64,000 nt of DNA from Canna indica (taxonomy: Eukaryota > Streptophyta > Magnoliopsida > Zingiberales > Cannaceae). The DNA lies in the NCBI GenBank assembly GCA_034359265.1, contig CP136895.1, forward strand, positions 4,342,501 to 4,406,500. Direction: 5' to 3'. Made by a program: the position numbers and the translations under genes. Numbering within the stretch: the first letter of the stretch is position 1; every line of letters starts with the position of its first letter. The notes beneath the pieces were generated by a model. It did not search any database and was not told where the DNA came from. It saw only the letters and a program-made list of their open reading frames with translations. Below are positions 34,374-46,573 of this stretch, piece by piece.

Positions 34374-35486
34374 ATTTACATATCACAACATAATTATCAC
34401 AACATTTAAACATAAATCATATAAACAATAAGCTAATTTAAATAATGAAATCAATTATCTGAGCTAGTATCAATGACTATCGAGAGCTAGTAAAGACTAT
34501 CAATTATCTGAAGAAAAAATGACTTCTTTCATGCAAAGAATCAATAGGAGCATGCGGTAGGTAACAATTAGAAAACAAGCAAGAAAAATAGTTTCTTTCA
34601 TGCAAAAATCAACAGTAAATAATTGCAGGCGGCAGGTAAGAAAAAAATAGAAAAAAATAGAAAAAAACTTAAGAATCAGATCAAGGGGCGTCCAGCGTCT
34701 GCGTCGCAGCGTCAGGAGAAGCAGATCGCGGCATCGGGTCCTTTAGGAGAAGCAATCATCGGAGCAGATCATGACATTGGGTTCGTCGGGAGAAGTAGAT
34801 TGAGGCGGTCGACTGCTGTTGAGAGGCGTCGGGAGAAGCAGTCGTCGGAGCAGATCGCGGCGTCGGGTCCGTCGGGAGAAGTAGATCGAGGTGATCGGTT
34901 GCTGTTGAGAGGTGTCGGGAGAAGCAATCGTCGGAGAAGTACATCGATTGGCGACCGACTTTGTTGAGAGGCGATTGGCTGTTGTTGAGAGGCGTCAAGA
35001 TTGAGCGGTGGTCACGAGAGAAGCGATCGTGTGATTGAGGAGCGGCGAGAGGGCGATCTAGTGAAAGGGGCAGCGAGGCGGCGAGCGGGCGTGAGGGAAA
35101 TCGGGTAGATGGCTGAGGCAGTGAGGCATCGGGTGACTGGATGAATCGGGTGACTGGATGAATCGGGTGAATTAAAATAATATATTATTAATTTATTTAT
35201 ATTATATAATGGGTTAGGAATTAGGGTATAAGTAAAAAGATATAATTATCCCTATATAAGTATATATTAGATAATATGAAGGGTATTTAAGTAATTTTAC
35301 CCTTAACGGGTTTGGTACGGATTTTAGACTAAAATCCTGGACCCGTCCCAAATCCTACAGGGGTTTTACCTCAAAATCCTATACCCGTCCCGCGACCCAA
35401 TGGGCAAAACCCGCTAATGACCTATCAGGGTCTGGGATGGGTAAATACTCATTTATACAAACCCATTGCCATCCCTATCCTTGAGT
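34149..35486. mobile_element. Mutator-like non-autonomous element with 10-bp target duplication
   Basis: The element proper (34159-35476, 1318 bp) starts AGGGATAGCACTGGGG and ends with a degenerate inverted copy, CCCATTGCCATCCCT. It is flanked by perfect ATCCTTGAGT duplications (34149-34158 and 35477-35486). A 9-10 bp duplication points to a Mutator-like element. It contains a (TA)n run (about 34328-34368) and imperfect repeats of a GTCGGGAGAAG module (34720-34940). No transposase was seen. It interrupts the GC-rich repeat that resumes at 35487. Confidence 0.75.
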
Positions 35487-35800
35487 GCAGTGCTTGGCGA
35501 AATTGCATAGGCTAGCTGAGAGCAACGGGCTGCTCAGCGCCATCATAGAGTCAAAAATTTTGGGCTCAAACTTGACCCTGTCACAGAAACCTCGTATTTG
35601 AAGGTGACAATGGTCGTGCCAAGTATGATCTAGATTCCTCAAGAGGCGGTGCAGCACGGCACGCGGCTCGCCCCTTCGGGCTCAAGCTGGCCCACCTACA
35701 CTGCAGCATAGTTGTAATGCTCGGGTCATGCTAAGCACGGGCCATTTCGAGTTGGGTATGTGCCAGTCATGATCAAACTTGACCCATTGACACCTATATT
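35487..35800 (+). repeat. GC-rich LTR-like repeat, right part
   Basis: This continues the repeat interrupted at 34148. The flanking text is contiguous once the inserted element and one copy of its duplication are removed. No coding similarity was seen and the outer end is not clear. Confidence 0.35.
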
Positions 35801-37878
35801 CGTATTATCTTTACAAGAAATTCACTTATCAAGTTGGTTGGCGATGTTTCTTTCAAAGTCATTTAGATAAAGCCTAGAGTAGAGCTACCATGGGTTCCAT
35901 GGGTTCTTTGGGAGCTTTAAGAGGATTCCTTTTTGCTTGGAATATTAACATTGAATCCACTTAGGTGATGGCTATCCGCAATCAATATATTCATTATTAG
36001 TTCGTTTACTTTAGTGGATAGGATTGCATAGAATATGATATCAAATGAAGGAGTACGGGATAGAATTTTTTTTAATCTGATATATACCGGATATAATATT
36101 AAATTTATATTTTTTTAATCCTATTTTCTTATAATTCATGCACTAAACAAATGATATAAATTTATTCCTAATTCTATTTATGTTTATCCTACGAAGTAAA
36201 CGTGCCTATGTGGTTGTTATTAATGGTGCAAAGCCTTGGGATTTATTTAACTTTACACTAGTACTGATGTTGATGCTCGTAATCAAATGTTTTATGACGT
36301 GAGCATAAAATTACACTAATGCTTCACATGGCAGCTCCTTTTTTTCACTTTTTAATTTTTTTTTAATCTTTGTTTTCATTTTATTTTTTTCTACTTTTTT
36401 ATTTCATAAAAAATATTATATATTATATTATATATTACAAATTTTGTTTTAATTTTCATTTTGGTAGTAATAAATTATATTATATATCATATATCATATA
36501 TTATTATTTTGATTGTTAATTTTCTATTAAAATTTTATTTTTCAAAAACTTGGTTTAATTTTCACTTTTTAACTATTTATTTTACTTTTTCATATTTTGT
36601 ATATCAATTTGTCGGTTATATTTTTTCATTAAGTAAATATTGATTTTTTTTTAATTTGGTTCAGTTTTTGAGCTTTGTAACTAATTTTCATGATGCAACG
36701 AACCTCGGACCTCTTAATTTTTTACTTTCTTGTTTTACCTTCATTTTGTTTAATCTTCATCCATATTTATTTTTAGCTAGTAAAATAATTTAAAGTGTTT
36801 TAACCTTTTTTCTCTTATTTTTTTATTTTTTTATTTTCCTTTTTAGTAAATGATATCCACCTCATTAAGTATTCACTAATTCTTTTATTTAGTATATGAA
36901 ATTGGATTTAATATTGACTATTGTAAGATGGATCCTAATTAATTTTTTATCTATTAATATATTGTATTTTTTATACATAATATTTTATTATTTTTATTTT
37001 ATGTTATTAATTTATAATTATTACTGATTAAAAAATTATTTTTTTCTATCTTTCAAGAAGATAAAATTAATTTGGAAAATATAATTACAATGAGTGAACC
37101 CCAAAGCATATCTATCTTGCTAAAATTAATTTGGAAAATATAATTACAATGAGTGAACAACCAAAGCATATCTATCTTTCAAGAAGATAAAATTAATTTG
37201 GAAAATATAATTACAACGAGTGAACACCAAAGCATAGTCTCTGTTGTATACGTGCAAAATGATAAATAAATTATTATATAGATAAAAGAAATTTGAGACC
37301 CGTATCCACGTCGCCTGGTATTCTAATGAGATATATATTGTTAGATTGACATTTTTTTTTTATATGAAATTGTAATTTCTATAAAGTACAAAAAATAACT
37401 TAGCTAGAAGGTAAATTGTACTTTATTATATTTGAAAAAAACGACAAATATATAATCATATTTGCATTAATGTTAAATTTATAATTTATGTTTTTAATAT
37501 TATGATATTAGATAATTCATAATTGTTTGACTTATTTTATTTTTATTTTATTTTTAAATAATATATATATATATATATTAACTCTAAATAAAAATAATTT
37601 TTATATAAAATAAATTATATGTTATATTAATTACAAAATACTCACTTTTGATATAGTTTTCTCAAATCAATCCCAACTTTTAATTTTTCCCAATAATATA
37701 TTTCACATTTCAATTTATTTCAATTATATCACATCATCAATGAAGTATTAAATTTATTATTTGTATGTTGGCGTGTCATTGTTGACGTGGATCAATATTG
37801 TCACGTCAGCATTCATAAATAAATAAAAAAATTATCATGTCATCAAATTTTTTTAATAAAATTTAAAAGATTATATCT
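35801..37878. other. AT-rich intergenic DNA with a 59/67-bp tandem repeat
   Basis: No gene was seen. At 37063, 37122 and 37189 a unit beginning AAAATTAATTTGGAAAATAT recurs, about three copies of 59 and 67 bp differing by an 8-bp indel. Long poly(T)/poly(AT) tracts fill the rest. Confidence 0.6.
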
Positions 37879-38239
37879 AATATATCTAGGGGTGTGCATG
37901 GGTACCAGGTAGACCTGGAATCAGTTAGAATCGACCCATTTAGGTAGGTTCCGGGTAGATCTGAATTAAATTCGGATAGGGTCCAGGACAAAAAATTTAG
38001 GAACCGATTAAAATCGGTTCCGGTTCCAGGTCAAACACATCGAGTACCCGGAACTTGTACTCTAGAATTTGTTCATTTACAGGTTTCATGGTACATGTTC
38101 CAAAATAAATTCCAACAGGGTACCCGGAACCTATACCATGGACAAGGTACTCGGAATCGAAACCGATCCTATACAGGGTAGGATCCAGGTATCATGAAAA
38201 ATATAGGGTACTCGGACCCACTCACCCCTAAATATATCT
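37879..38239. mobile_element. Small MITE with 8-9 bp target duplication
   Basis: An element of about 340 bp (37888-38230) begins AGGGGTGTGCATGGGTACC and ends with the partial inverted copy GGACCCACTCACCCCTA. It lies between AATATATCT at 37879-37887 and 38231-38239. The interior is rich in GGTACCNGG-type words in both orientations. The duplication length suggests a Mutator-like MITE. Confidence 0.65.
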
Positions 38240-39655
38240 CGACTTTTAAGGATTTTTTCAAATCAATCTCAATTTTTATTTTAAACAGAAGAGGTCACGT
38301 ACTCTCAATTTCTTTCAATTATATTATATTATCAAATTATTATCATTTTTACCATTAAAATATTGAGTAGAACCGCTGATATTGATCAAAAGTCTATCTA
38401 ATATTTCTAAATATATTTAAAAATAATAAAATCATTTCGACAAACCTTTTAAAAAATTATCTTCCTATTTTTTAAAAAATAATATGAAAAGTTGTGTCCC
38501 CTTACATTCTCAATACTCACCCCGACCATCTCTTTGCATCATTGTGACCTTGAGGTAGAACTGTGATCACTCTCATCGACAATCGATTATATTATTTTTA
38601 ATCACATCATTTATAGATCTCAGTTACATCATTCAAGGATGTACCCAAAGATTTAGTGTCGTGATATATTATTATTTTTATATGTATTTAATGATGCTAA
38701 CTAAAATTTTGATTAAGATGACAATGCAACTCGATCAAAATTCTAATGGCTAAATTGAAACAAATCTATCAAAACTAAGATAATTTGATGTTACGATATA
38801 ATTGAAATAAAATAAAAAGTACGGGATTCATTTTGATTAGAAATAGAAGTTAGATTTGAGAAAATTCATATAATTTGAAATATATTAGATATAATAATTT
38901 ATTATTATTATTTTTACAAAAATGATGATGTGATATTTTTAAATTTTTTTATTCATTTAAAGATGCTGACGTGGTAATATTGATCCACGTCAGCAGTGCC
39001 ACATCAGCATCCAAATGACAGATTTAACACTTCATTAACGGTAAGATATAATTGAAATAAATTGAAAGATAAAATATATTATTGAGAAAATTTAAAAGTT
39101 GAGATAGATTTGAGAAACTATTAAAAGTGAAAATATATTTTATAAAATTATATTATATTATATATGTGTTAAAATATTAATTTACGAATACAAATTTATT
39201 TTTTTATATAATCTAATATATAAAAATTAAAATATTACTTTATAAAAATTAAAATATATTGGTCATTTCACTGAAAAATATACGTGTCAATCAAATATGT
39301 TACGAGTAAAAAACTATATTTCCTATCAATTAAATATATTCTCGATACTTCTCTAAAAAAAAAACAGTAAAAAATTAATTCATAGAAATTAAATTTTACA
39401 TAAAAAATTACTTCCTATGTAAATCGAACGAGGCCTTAGACGGCAAACAGAGCACTGCTCTGTTGGGTTTGCTTGCCTCGTGGTCGTCACTCTTCCTTCC
39501 ACGTGGTACGTGTTGACTTGAAAAGCCTTTGCCTCGGCAGCCCGCAGCCTACTATAAAGTTTGATGATATCTCCTTGCATGCTCTCGAGCTATCTTCAAT
39601 TCTTCATCATCCCAACTCCCAAAGGTTATCTCTCCCCTTTTATTCCACCGCCCGC
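38240..39655. other. AT-rich intergenic DNA upstream of the transketolase relic
   Basis: No gene was seen. An ACTATAAAG TATA-like motif near 39551 and a GC-richer segment from 39430 probably represent the old promoter and leader of the pseudogene that starts at 39656. Confidence 0.45.
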
Positions 39656-40856
39656 ATGGCCTCCATCCTCGCGATCGCCCACAAAGCCCTCTCTCTGCGC
39701 GCAAGGAAACCACCGTCCAACCTTCTTCGAGGACAATTCCATCCGTCCAAGGACTACAAGCTCTCATGGGCCAAGGAGCTCGAGAGATCGCACAACGGAC
39801 GTTTCCCAAGGGGGAAGAAGCTGGAAGAAAACGACGACTTCTTCCAGAGCTGTGTGGATCCGAGGGCCATCGACAACGTGAGAATGCTAGCTCATCGTTG
39901 ACGCCGACACGCCGTGCAGCACGCAGAGGCCGGGCACCCCGGCATGGCCGACGTCGCCTACCATCTCTATCGGCACGTGATGCGCTACAACTCGGAGAAT
40001 CCAAGGTGGTTTAACAGAGATAGGTTCGTGCTCAGCGCCGGCCATGGATGCCTGCTTCAATATGTGTGCATGAACCTTGCTGGCTTTGAGTCGGTTCAGG
40101 TGATTTGTTCTCATGGACCAAATTTATTTGTACATATAATTCCCCTCAAAGAATTCTCCCTGCCTTTTCTATTGTCTTATTTTGGTTATATGGTTCAGCT
40201 TGAAGACTTGAAAAGGCTCTGTAAACTGGGAAGTCGATCGGACTCCTGGCCATCCGGAGAATGTGGTGACTGCAGGGGTGGAGGTCGACACAACAGGTGC
40301 TTTATTTCATTAGCTTAATTTATAACTCAACGGATGCACTATTAATTATTGTTCATGTGCAAACAGGTCCTCTAGGACAAGATGTTGCAATTAAACGCAG
40401 TTGGCCTTGCACTTGAAGAGGCTCATCTTGCTGCAAGGTTCAACAAACCTGATGCCATCCTTGTCGACCACCGAACGTAAGCAATGCGATCCTTCATAAT
40501 TCAGTAGTTTTTCACAGAAAAAGATTGATCTGTTAATTTTTAATATTTCCAGATATTGTATCATGGGAGATGGAGATGCCATGGATCATGGAAGGAATAT
40601 CTAATGAAGCTGCTTCTTTAGCTGCACATTGGAAGCTTAATAAGCTCACGCTGATATATGACGACAATCACAGCACAATCGATGGAGATACTAGCCTTGC
40701 TTTCTCTGAAGACATCTGCATGTGCGCGCTTTGAAGCTCTGGGCTGGCATACAATTAGAGTGGATAATGTGCATGACAATATCGAACCTTTCAAAGACGC
40801 AATACGATCTGCTCATAATGAGACTGCAAGACCAACGCTCATCAAGGCATGAACAG
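39656..40856 (+). pseudogene. Transketolase pseudogene, 5' half (thiamine-diphosphate domain)
   Basis: The ATG at 39656 leads into a divergent N-terminus, then recognisable transketolase blocks: [38 protein letters not shown] (exon 1); [14 protein letters not shown] (about 40200); a GPLGQ-like block and [18 protein letters not shown] (about 40370-40480); [53 protein letters not shown] and PTLIK (about 40555-40850). GT-AG introns lie between blocks, so it is a duplicated gene copy and not a processed one. It has a premature TGA at 39899, frameshifts in exons 2, 3 and 4, and its last intact exon is followed within 25 bp by an inserted LTR element. The functional enzyme moves two-carbon units in the Calvin and pentose-phosphate pathways. 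Confidence 0.87.
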
Positions 40857-40878
40857 AAAGCAGTTTGTGTTATTCATG

Positions 40879-41357
40879 TGTTAGAATATTTTTTAAATAT
40901 TCTATATTTTCATTTTTTATATGTGGGCTACAATCAATTGTAATGTTTTGATTTGATAAAAGAGGGTTTGATCTTATGATCCATTATTGAGATGTCTGTT
41001 AGCTCATGTGATCTTGATCCATATGATTTGAGCATGAAACACTTAATCATGATTGATGTGATTAATCAAGTGTAGGCCCGATTAATGAAGCTCGTGATGG
41101 ACGGGCTCATATAATCAGTTATAAATAGAGGCTAGGTCCCCTCTATACACCGTATGGAAAAACCCTAGCTCATAGTTGCTTTCCCCATCGAAAGCAGAGC
41201 ATTTGAGGCGGTATTATGGAGGAAGACCCGGCTTTCCTTGGAGATCCAGAAGTTTATTCCGCTGCAAATATGTCGTCATCAAGTAAGATCTTATCTTATT
41301 AGTTTATTTATGATATTCTTAAATTCATGAAATTCTTGATGTAAGATTTGTCTTACA
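40879..41357 (+). repeat. 5' LTR (479 bp)
   Basis: It begins TGTTAGAATA and ends GTCTTACA. It contains TATAAATAGAGG about 240 bp in, which would serve as the promoter of the element. Confidence 0.93.
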
Positions 41358-41359
41358 AT

Positions 41360-41371
41360 TGGTATCAGAGC
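41360..41371 (+). other. Primer-binding site (initiator tRNA-Met)
   Basis: TGGTATCAGAGC, two bases after the 5' LTR, is the standard plant LTR-element site complementary to the 3' end of initiator tRNA-Met. Confidence 0.9.
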
Positions 41372-44265
41372 AAATTTTTCATGAATTAAGAATTCAATCT
41401 TCTTAATATTTTATTATTGTCGTCATCAAGATTATATATTCCTTTTCGAGATCTATTTCTTTGATTACGGTATGTTTATATCTGTCTCGATATTTTGGTA
41501 TATATGCTTCCGCACCTCTTTATTTCTGCTTGAAAAATTGTGTGGGTTTTAACGATCGATTTGTTGATCATTAAAAGACAATGTTTCTCTTGGGATCTTT
41601 CTCAGATTTTTTACTGTGCTCACAAAATTGTGTGCATCTGCCTTTTCAAAATTAATTGTGTCCGCCTTAATCCGTGTGTATTTTCCTCGGCGAGCGCGTT
41701 GTTTCCTTAATATTTCTTTCTGTCAAGATTCAGACATAAAATTATATCGAGTGTGACGCTATAATCCGCATATTTTTTAATCGAGTGTGTTGATTGGGTA
41801 TCTTCCTTCTCATCGATTATTTCCGCTCAAATCTTCCTGTCTTACATCAAGATCTGTGTGCTTCCTCTGTGCATCTTCTCCTCTTCTTGCATGCGCCATC
41901 GCCGTCCCACTGCAGTCACAATGGCCTGTTGGTGATCGTCGGCGTCGAGGCCGTGAAGCTAGCCGCTCACAGATTCGTAGAAAGCGGGCATGTCCAACGC
42001 CGTCGGAGGGTGACCCGTTCGGCGGCAGAACGACATGGTTGCTTGGAGAAGCGCCAAGGCATCGCTGCCGGCCGTCCCCTGCTGGCCGTCGGAAACCTCG
42101 GCATGGCCATTATTTGAGCTGTCGACCTGTCCTTGTCGTCGCCGTCCGACGCTGGCGTTTTGGTCGCCGCCGGATGAGGATGGATGGCGAGGGTCGGTGT
42201 GGGTGATGATGCATGGCGGCTGGAGATGGTGCATGCAGGCAGCGTTTGTGCATGAGGAAGATGTGGCGGCTGCAAGAAAAGTAATTAGGGTTCTTTTCAA
42301 GGAACCCTAGTTACGTAAGAGGAAAATATATCTTAATGGTTGAGATTAAAACACTTTAAATTGGAGGGCTCAGATTTAAATCCAATTTAATATAAGTCTG
42401 ATTCAATTGCTTCTGTCTATTTCATTCTATTTAATTGGTTCAGTGATTTATTTAGATCGGTTCATTGAGGATAATTTATTCTGTTCGAACCATTTATTGA
42501 TGGGTTTATTTCGATTTACTTCATTTAAATCAGTTCATTGCTGAAATTAATCTGGTTCATACCACATTGGTCCGGTTCAACATTTTTTTCATTGGTTCAT
42601 TCATATTTCAGTGATGTATTTCTACATCACAATCGGTTTAGTTGAAATTATGAATAGTTCAGCACCCTTTCATTTGGTTCACAATCGGTGCAACTTATTT
42701 TTTAATCAGATCACCATATTTTTTGACTGGTTCGGTTTAATTTTTTATCGATTCGCTAGAATTATGATTGATTCAGCTTAATTTCATTTGTATCATGCTT
42801 AATTGATCCATTTATGATTGGTTCAATTTTGGTTCAATGAAATTTTCATTGGTTCATTATGTTTTTGATCAATTTATTTTAAATTAGATATTGGTATGAA
42901 ATTTTGAATACAACATTATTGTCTACCCACTCATGAGCCTATACGGACGTAGCATAGATTAGTTTATTATGCTAATTTTGCTCATATGTTATAATTGACA
43001 TTAATATTTTATTATTGTCAATTTTATTGTCGTTGTCATGGTACATCTATTGTACGTAGAAATGTGACTAATCCATATATGTTAATTTATTATTTTGTCA
43101 TTGTACTTCATGTTATGTTATATTTTACTTCATACATAATTGATATTATGTTGTTATATGATAAAATTACTACTTGTTTTAATACATATGGATTTATTTA
43201 GGCCTAATAATGCTTGTGGACCGTTTCTACCAACTTAGTCCATTATTAATGAAAGCATTTTTTGTAGCCTCAATAGTTGTTGAAATATTCAAATTTTAAC
43301 ATAATCATTTTCTCATTATATTTATTTTTGGGAGCCTTGTATATTTATGTGCCAGATTTTTAATCCCAATATGAGTCATATGATTTATCATATTAAATAT
43401 CATGCTATAATTGATCACGTGATTTATTGTCGTCAATTTTATTATATTGCAGTATTTTAAATTTTTAATGTGACTGCAAAATCCTTCTTATCTTGTGTTG
43501 GAACTGAATTGGACTATTGAATCTTGAATATGGGCTTAATGATATTAATGGTCCTTCTTCAATTTTTCAGTCCGCTGCTTATAAAAGTTCTGGGCACAAT
43601 AAATAGACTTATTTTTCTGCTTAATTTAGGCATAATGCAGCATTATTATCTTGATATTATAATAATACTGCATAATTGACACAATATAGCTGATTTGTTA
43701 TCATAATTTTATCAGCATGATTCGTTTCATGATTCTTTTTTGCAAATTTTATTGTCATGATTCAAATTTTGCGACCTTTAGCTTGATGTAGAATGCATGT
43801 GATTTATTATTTACATGATAATATTATTATTCATTTTATGTTATGTGGATTACTTAAGATATTAATTCATTATTGTAAATAATGCTGCCAATTTTTTGTA
43901 TATATTTGAAACCTAATATAGCTACAATTAGGTGGGGATATTGGCATAATTTACAACCACATAAACATAAATAATAATTTGAAATGGTCATTGATTTAAA
44001 TTCATTATTAATCATGATACTTTATTCTAGCTTGTACCAATTTTGCAATATATATTGGATTTGAATATTTGACATGTGGGCAATTGATTCCTGATGAGTT
44101 TTTTCACTAGTTATTATTTGTAATTACCACCAAAGTAGATTACTTATAATGAGTGGTGTATTTTCTCATCATATGAGGAATACTGAAGATTAATTCATTC
44201 AATAGTTTTTCCCAAAGGATGATTATTGAGTGTTTTAATTGAAGGTCTTATTAAATGGAGTTAGA

Positions 44266-44623
44266 AGAGTGTGCATTGGTCTAGAAATCTGTCTGCCCAA
44301 AGGTGATAGGTTTTCGAAAATCAATGTCTCATTATTTAACTCATCGAGGCTTTATTTCGTGATTGCATGTTCTGCCCAAAGGTGAATATGTAATATTTGG
44401 TTAGCCTCAATTTTAATTTTATTATATGCCCTATAATTTAATCTAACACATTCTAATTATATTGTGATGAAGTTATTAGAGTGTGCGTTGGTCTAGAAAT
44501 CTGTCTGCCCAAAGGTGATAGGTTTTCGAAAATCAGCGTCTCATTATTTAACTCATCGAGGCTTTATTTCGTGATTGCGTGTTCTGCCCAAAGGTGAATA
44601 TGTAATATTTGGTTAGCCTCAAT
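44266..44623 (+). repeat. Two 146-bp direct repeats inside the LTR element
   Basis: The segment 44266-44411 is repeated at 44478-44623 with only two or three differences and 66 bp between. Each copy holds CTGTCTGCCCAAAGGTGATA and a second CTGCCCAAAGGTGA word. No coding capacity is apparent. Confidence 0.85.
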
Positions 44624-44843
44624 GTAATAGGATGTGAAGAAAATAATTGATTAATATATAAATGTGAAGGTCAGTGGGAGGAAAATATTTTTTCTATTAG
44701 TAACTTGCTGAATATCAAGCTACCTAACCTAAAAATATTAATATATGACTTCACATTGTAGATCTCATTACAAGACTCCATACATTTAGAATTAAATTTT
44801 TGACTGTTAGAGATCTTGTAAAAAGTAAGAAGATATTTTAGTT

Positions 44844-44963
44844 GAACACATAGAGACAGATCTGATGCTTGCTAATCCCTTAACCAAGGGACTCAGACTC
44901 ATAGTCTTTAAAAGACATGTTGAAAATATGGGCATTCTGAGTTCTTTTGATGTGCTTGGTTAG
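44844..44963 (+). pseudogene. Copia RNase H C-terminal remnant
   Basis: An open stretch of 39 codons plus stop reads EHIETDLMLANPLTKGL, then FKRHVENMGI. These are the characteristic closing words of Copia polyproteins just upstream of the 3' LTR. It fixes the superfamily and the plus orientation of the element. Everything upstream of it in pol is gone. Confidence 0.88.
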
Positions 44964-45041
44964 TGGGAGTTATTTTTTCTTTTGTTTTGAGCACTTTGAG
45001 ATCATATTATCATATTTAATATATGTGTTCAATAATTATTT

Positions 45042-45510
45042 AAGACTTGGTATCATTTGAATCAGAATGTCTCTTGATTGATATCATATTTAAGTCTAGA
45101 GACATCATTTTTTTTGTTTAAAGACTCGGTATCATTTGAATCAGAATGTCTCTTGATTGATACCATATTTAAGTCTAGAGACATCATGTTTTTTGTTTAA
45201 AGACTCGGTATCATTTGAATCAGAATGTCTCTTGATTGATACCTATTTAAGTCTAGAGACATCATTTTTTGTTTGTTTAGAGACTCGGTATCATTTGAAT
45301 CAAAATGTCTCTTGATTGATACTATATTTAAGTCTAGAGACATCATGTTTTTGTTTAAAGACTCGGTATTATTTGAATCGGAATGTCTCTTGATTGATAC
45401 CATATTTAAGTCTAAGAGACATCATGTTTTTGTTTAAAGGCTCGGTGTCATGTGAATCATGTTGCCCATTGATTGATGCCAATTTTGAGTCTAGGGACTT
45501 GATGGTTTTC
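45042..45510 (+). repeat. 79-bp tandem repeat array (six copies) inside the LTR element
   Basis: Units start at 45042, 45121, 45200, 45280, 45358 and 45437. Each begins AAGACTCGGTATCATTTGAA and ends near GTCTAGAGACATCAT. The last copy is the most divergent. The minus-strand open frame over this array (45197-45403) is just the repeat read in frame. Confidence 0.92.
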
Positions 45511-45913
45511 TAAAAATCATACGCTTTCTCTTACCGAAAGGTATATCTAGAAGAGAAAGTATGAGGACTGACAATGAAAATAACACTGTTCTTATCGGAT
45601 CATTTTGAGTGTTATTTTCATGCTACACTCCACACCAATGACAATTGTCAGCAATATCAGTGGTATTCGTGACCATGGAAAGTCTTATGTCCAGTATTGT
45701 CATGATGGCTGCCATGATTCGATATCATTGGTTGTTGATATGAGTCATAATAAGTGTTGCATCTTGGATCATTTTTATTTTATTTTTTATTTTGTGGCCA
45801 TATTTTTATTTTTTTTTATTTTGTGGTCACATTTTTTGAAATATGTGATTAAACCCGAGTGTCGTTTTTTAAATTTATTTTTTCAAAAATAAAATTTTAC
45901 AATTGATCTTGCC

Positions 45914-45925
45914 CAAGTGGGAGAA
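45914..45925 (+). other. Polypurine tract of the LTR element
   Basis: AAGTGGGAGAA directly precedes the 3' LTR, the expected plus-strand priming site. Confidence 0.75.
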
Positions 45926-46404
45926 TGTTAGAATATTTTTTAAATATTCTATATTTTCATTTTTCATATGTGGGCTACAATCAATTGTAATATTTTGATT
46001 TGATAAAAGAGGGTTTGATCTTATGATCCATTATTGAGATGTCTGTTAGCTCATGTGATCTTGATCCATGTGATTTGAGCATGAAACACTTAATCATGAT
46101 TGATGTGATTAATCAAGTGTAGGCCCGATTAATGAAGCCCGTGATGGACGGGCCCATATAATCAGTTATAAATAGAGGCTAGGTCCCCTCTATACACCGT
46201 ATGGAAAAATCCTAGTTCATAGTTGTTTTCCCCATCGAAAGCAGAGCATTTGAGGCGGTGTTATGGAGGAAGACCCGGCTTTCCTTGGAGATCCAGAAGT
46301 TTATTCCGCTGCAAATATGTCGTCATCAAGTAAGATCTTATCTTATTAGTTTATTTATGATATTTTTAAATTCATGAAATTCTTGAGGTAAGATTTGTCT
46401 TACA
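45926..46404 (+). repeat. 3' LTR (479 bp)
   Basis: The same length and ends as the 5' LTR, with about eleven substitutions and no indels by eye. Confidence 0.93.
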
Positions 46405-46573
46405 TCATGTTCTCTAGTTTAATTTAGTTTTTTAGTCTTTTTAAATTTAGGTGAGGACGATGTGAGGAGGTCAGGAGGATGAGGGAAAAAAAGTGAAATA
46501 GGAGGACCGTGAGCCATTCCATATTTCCATGTCATTCCTCTGGTTTACAGGTAAATATAACTAAGATATAAGT

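Larger units (their letters stand above)
40874..46409 (+). mobile_element. Copia-derived non-autonomous LTR retrotransposon splitting the transketolase relic
   Basis: A 5.5-kb element (40879-46404) has 479-bp direct LTRs, TGTTAG...CTTACA ends and a perfect TCATG target duplication (40874-40878 and 46405-46409). A tRNA-Met-type primer site directly follows the left LTR and a purine tract precedes the right LTR. Inside the 4.6-kb interior the only retroviral-type coding sequence is a short Copia RNase H C-terminus (44844-44963). The two LTRs differ at about eleven positions, roughly 2 percent, so the insertion is relatively young. Gag, protease, integrase and RT are missing, so it depends on proteins from another element. 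Confidence 0.93.

Noticed and set aside
41360..41371. tRNA-like sequence
   Set aside because: Matches only the 3' end of initiator tRNA-Met; it is the primer-binding site of the LTR element, not a tRNA gene.
45197..45403. Minus-strand frame with repeated SIKRH and SLDLN words
   Set aside because: Translation of the 79-bp tandem array inside the LTR element.
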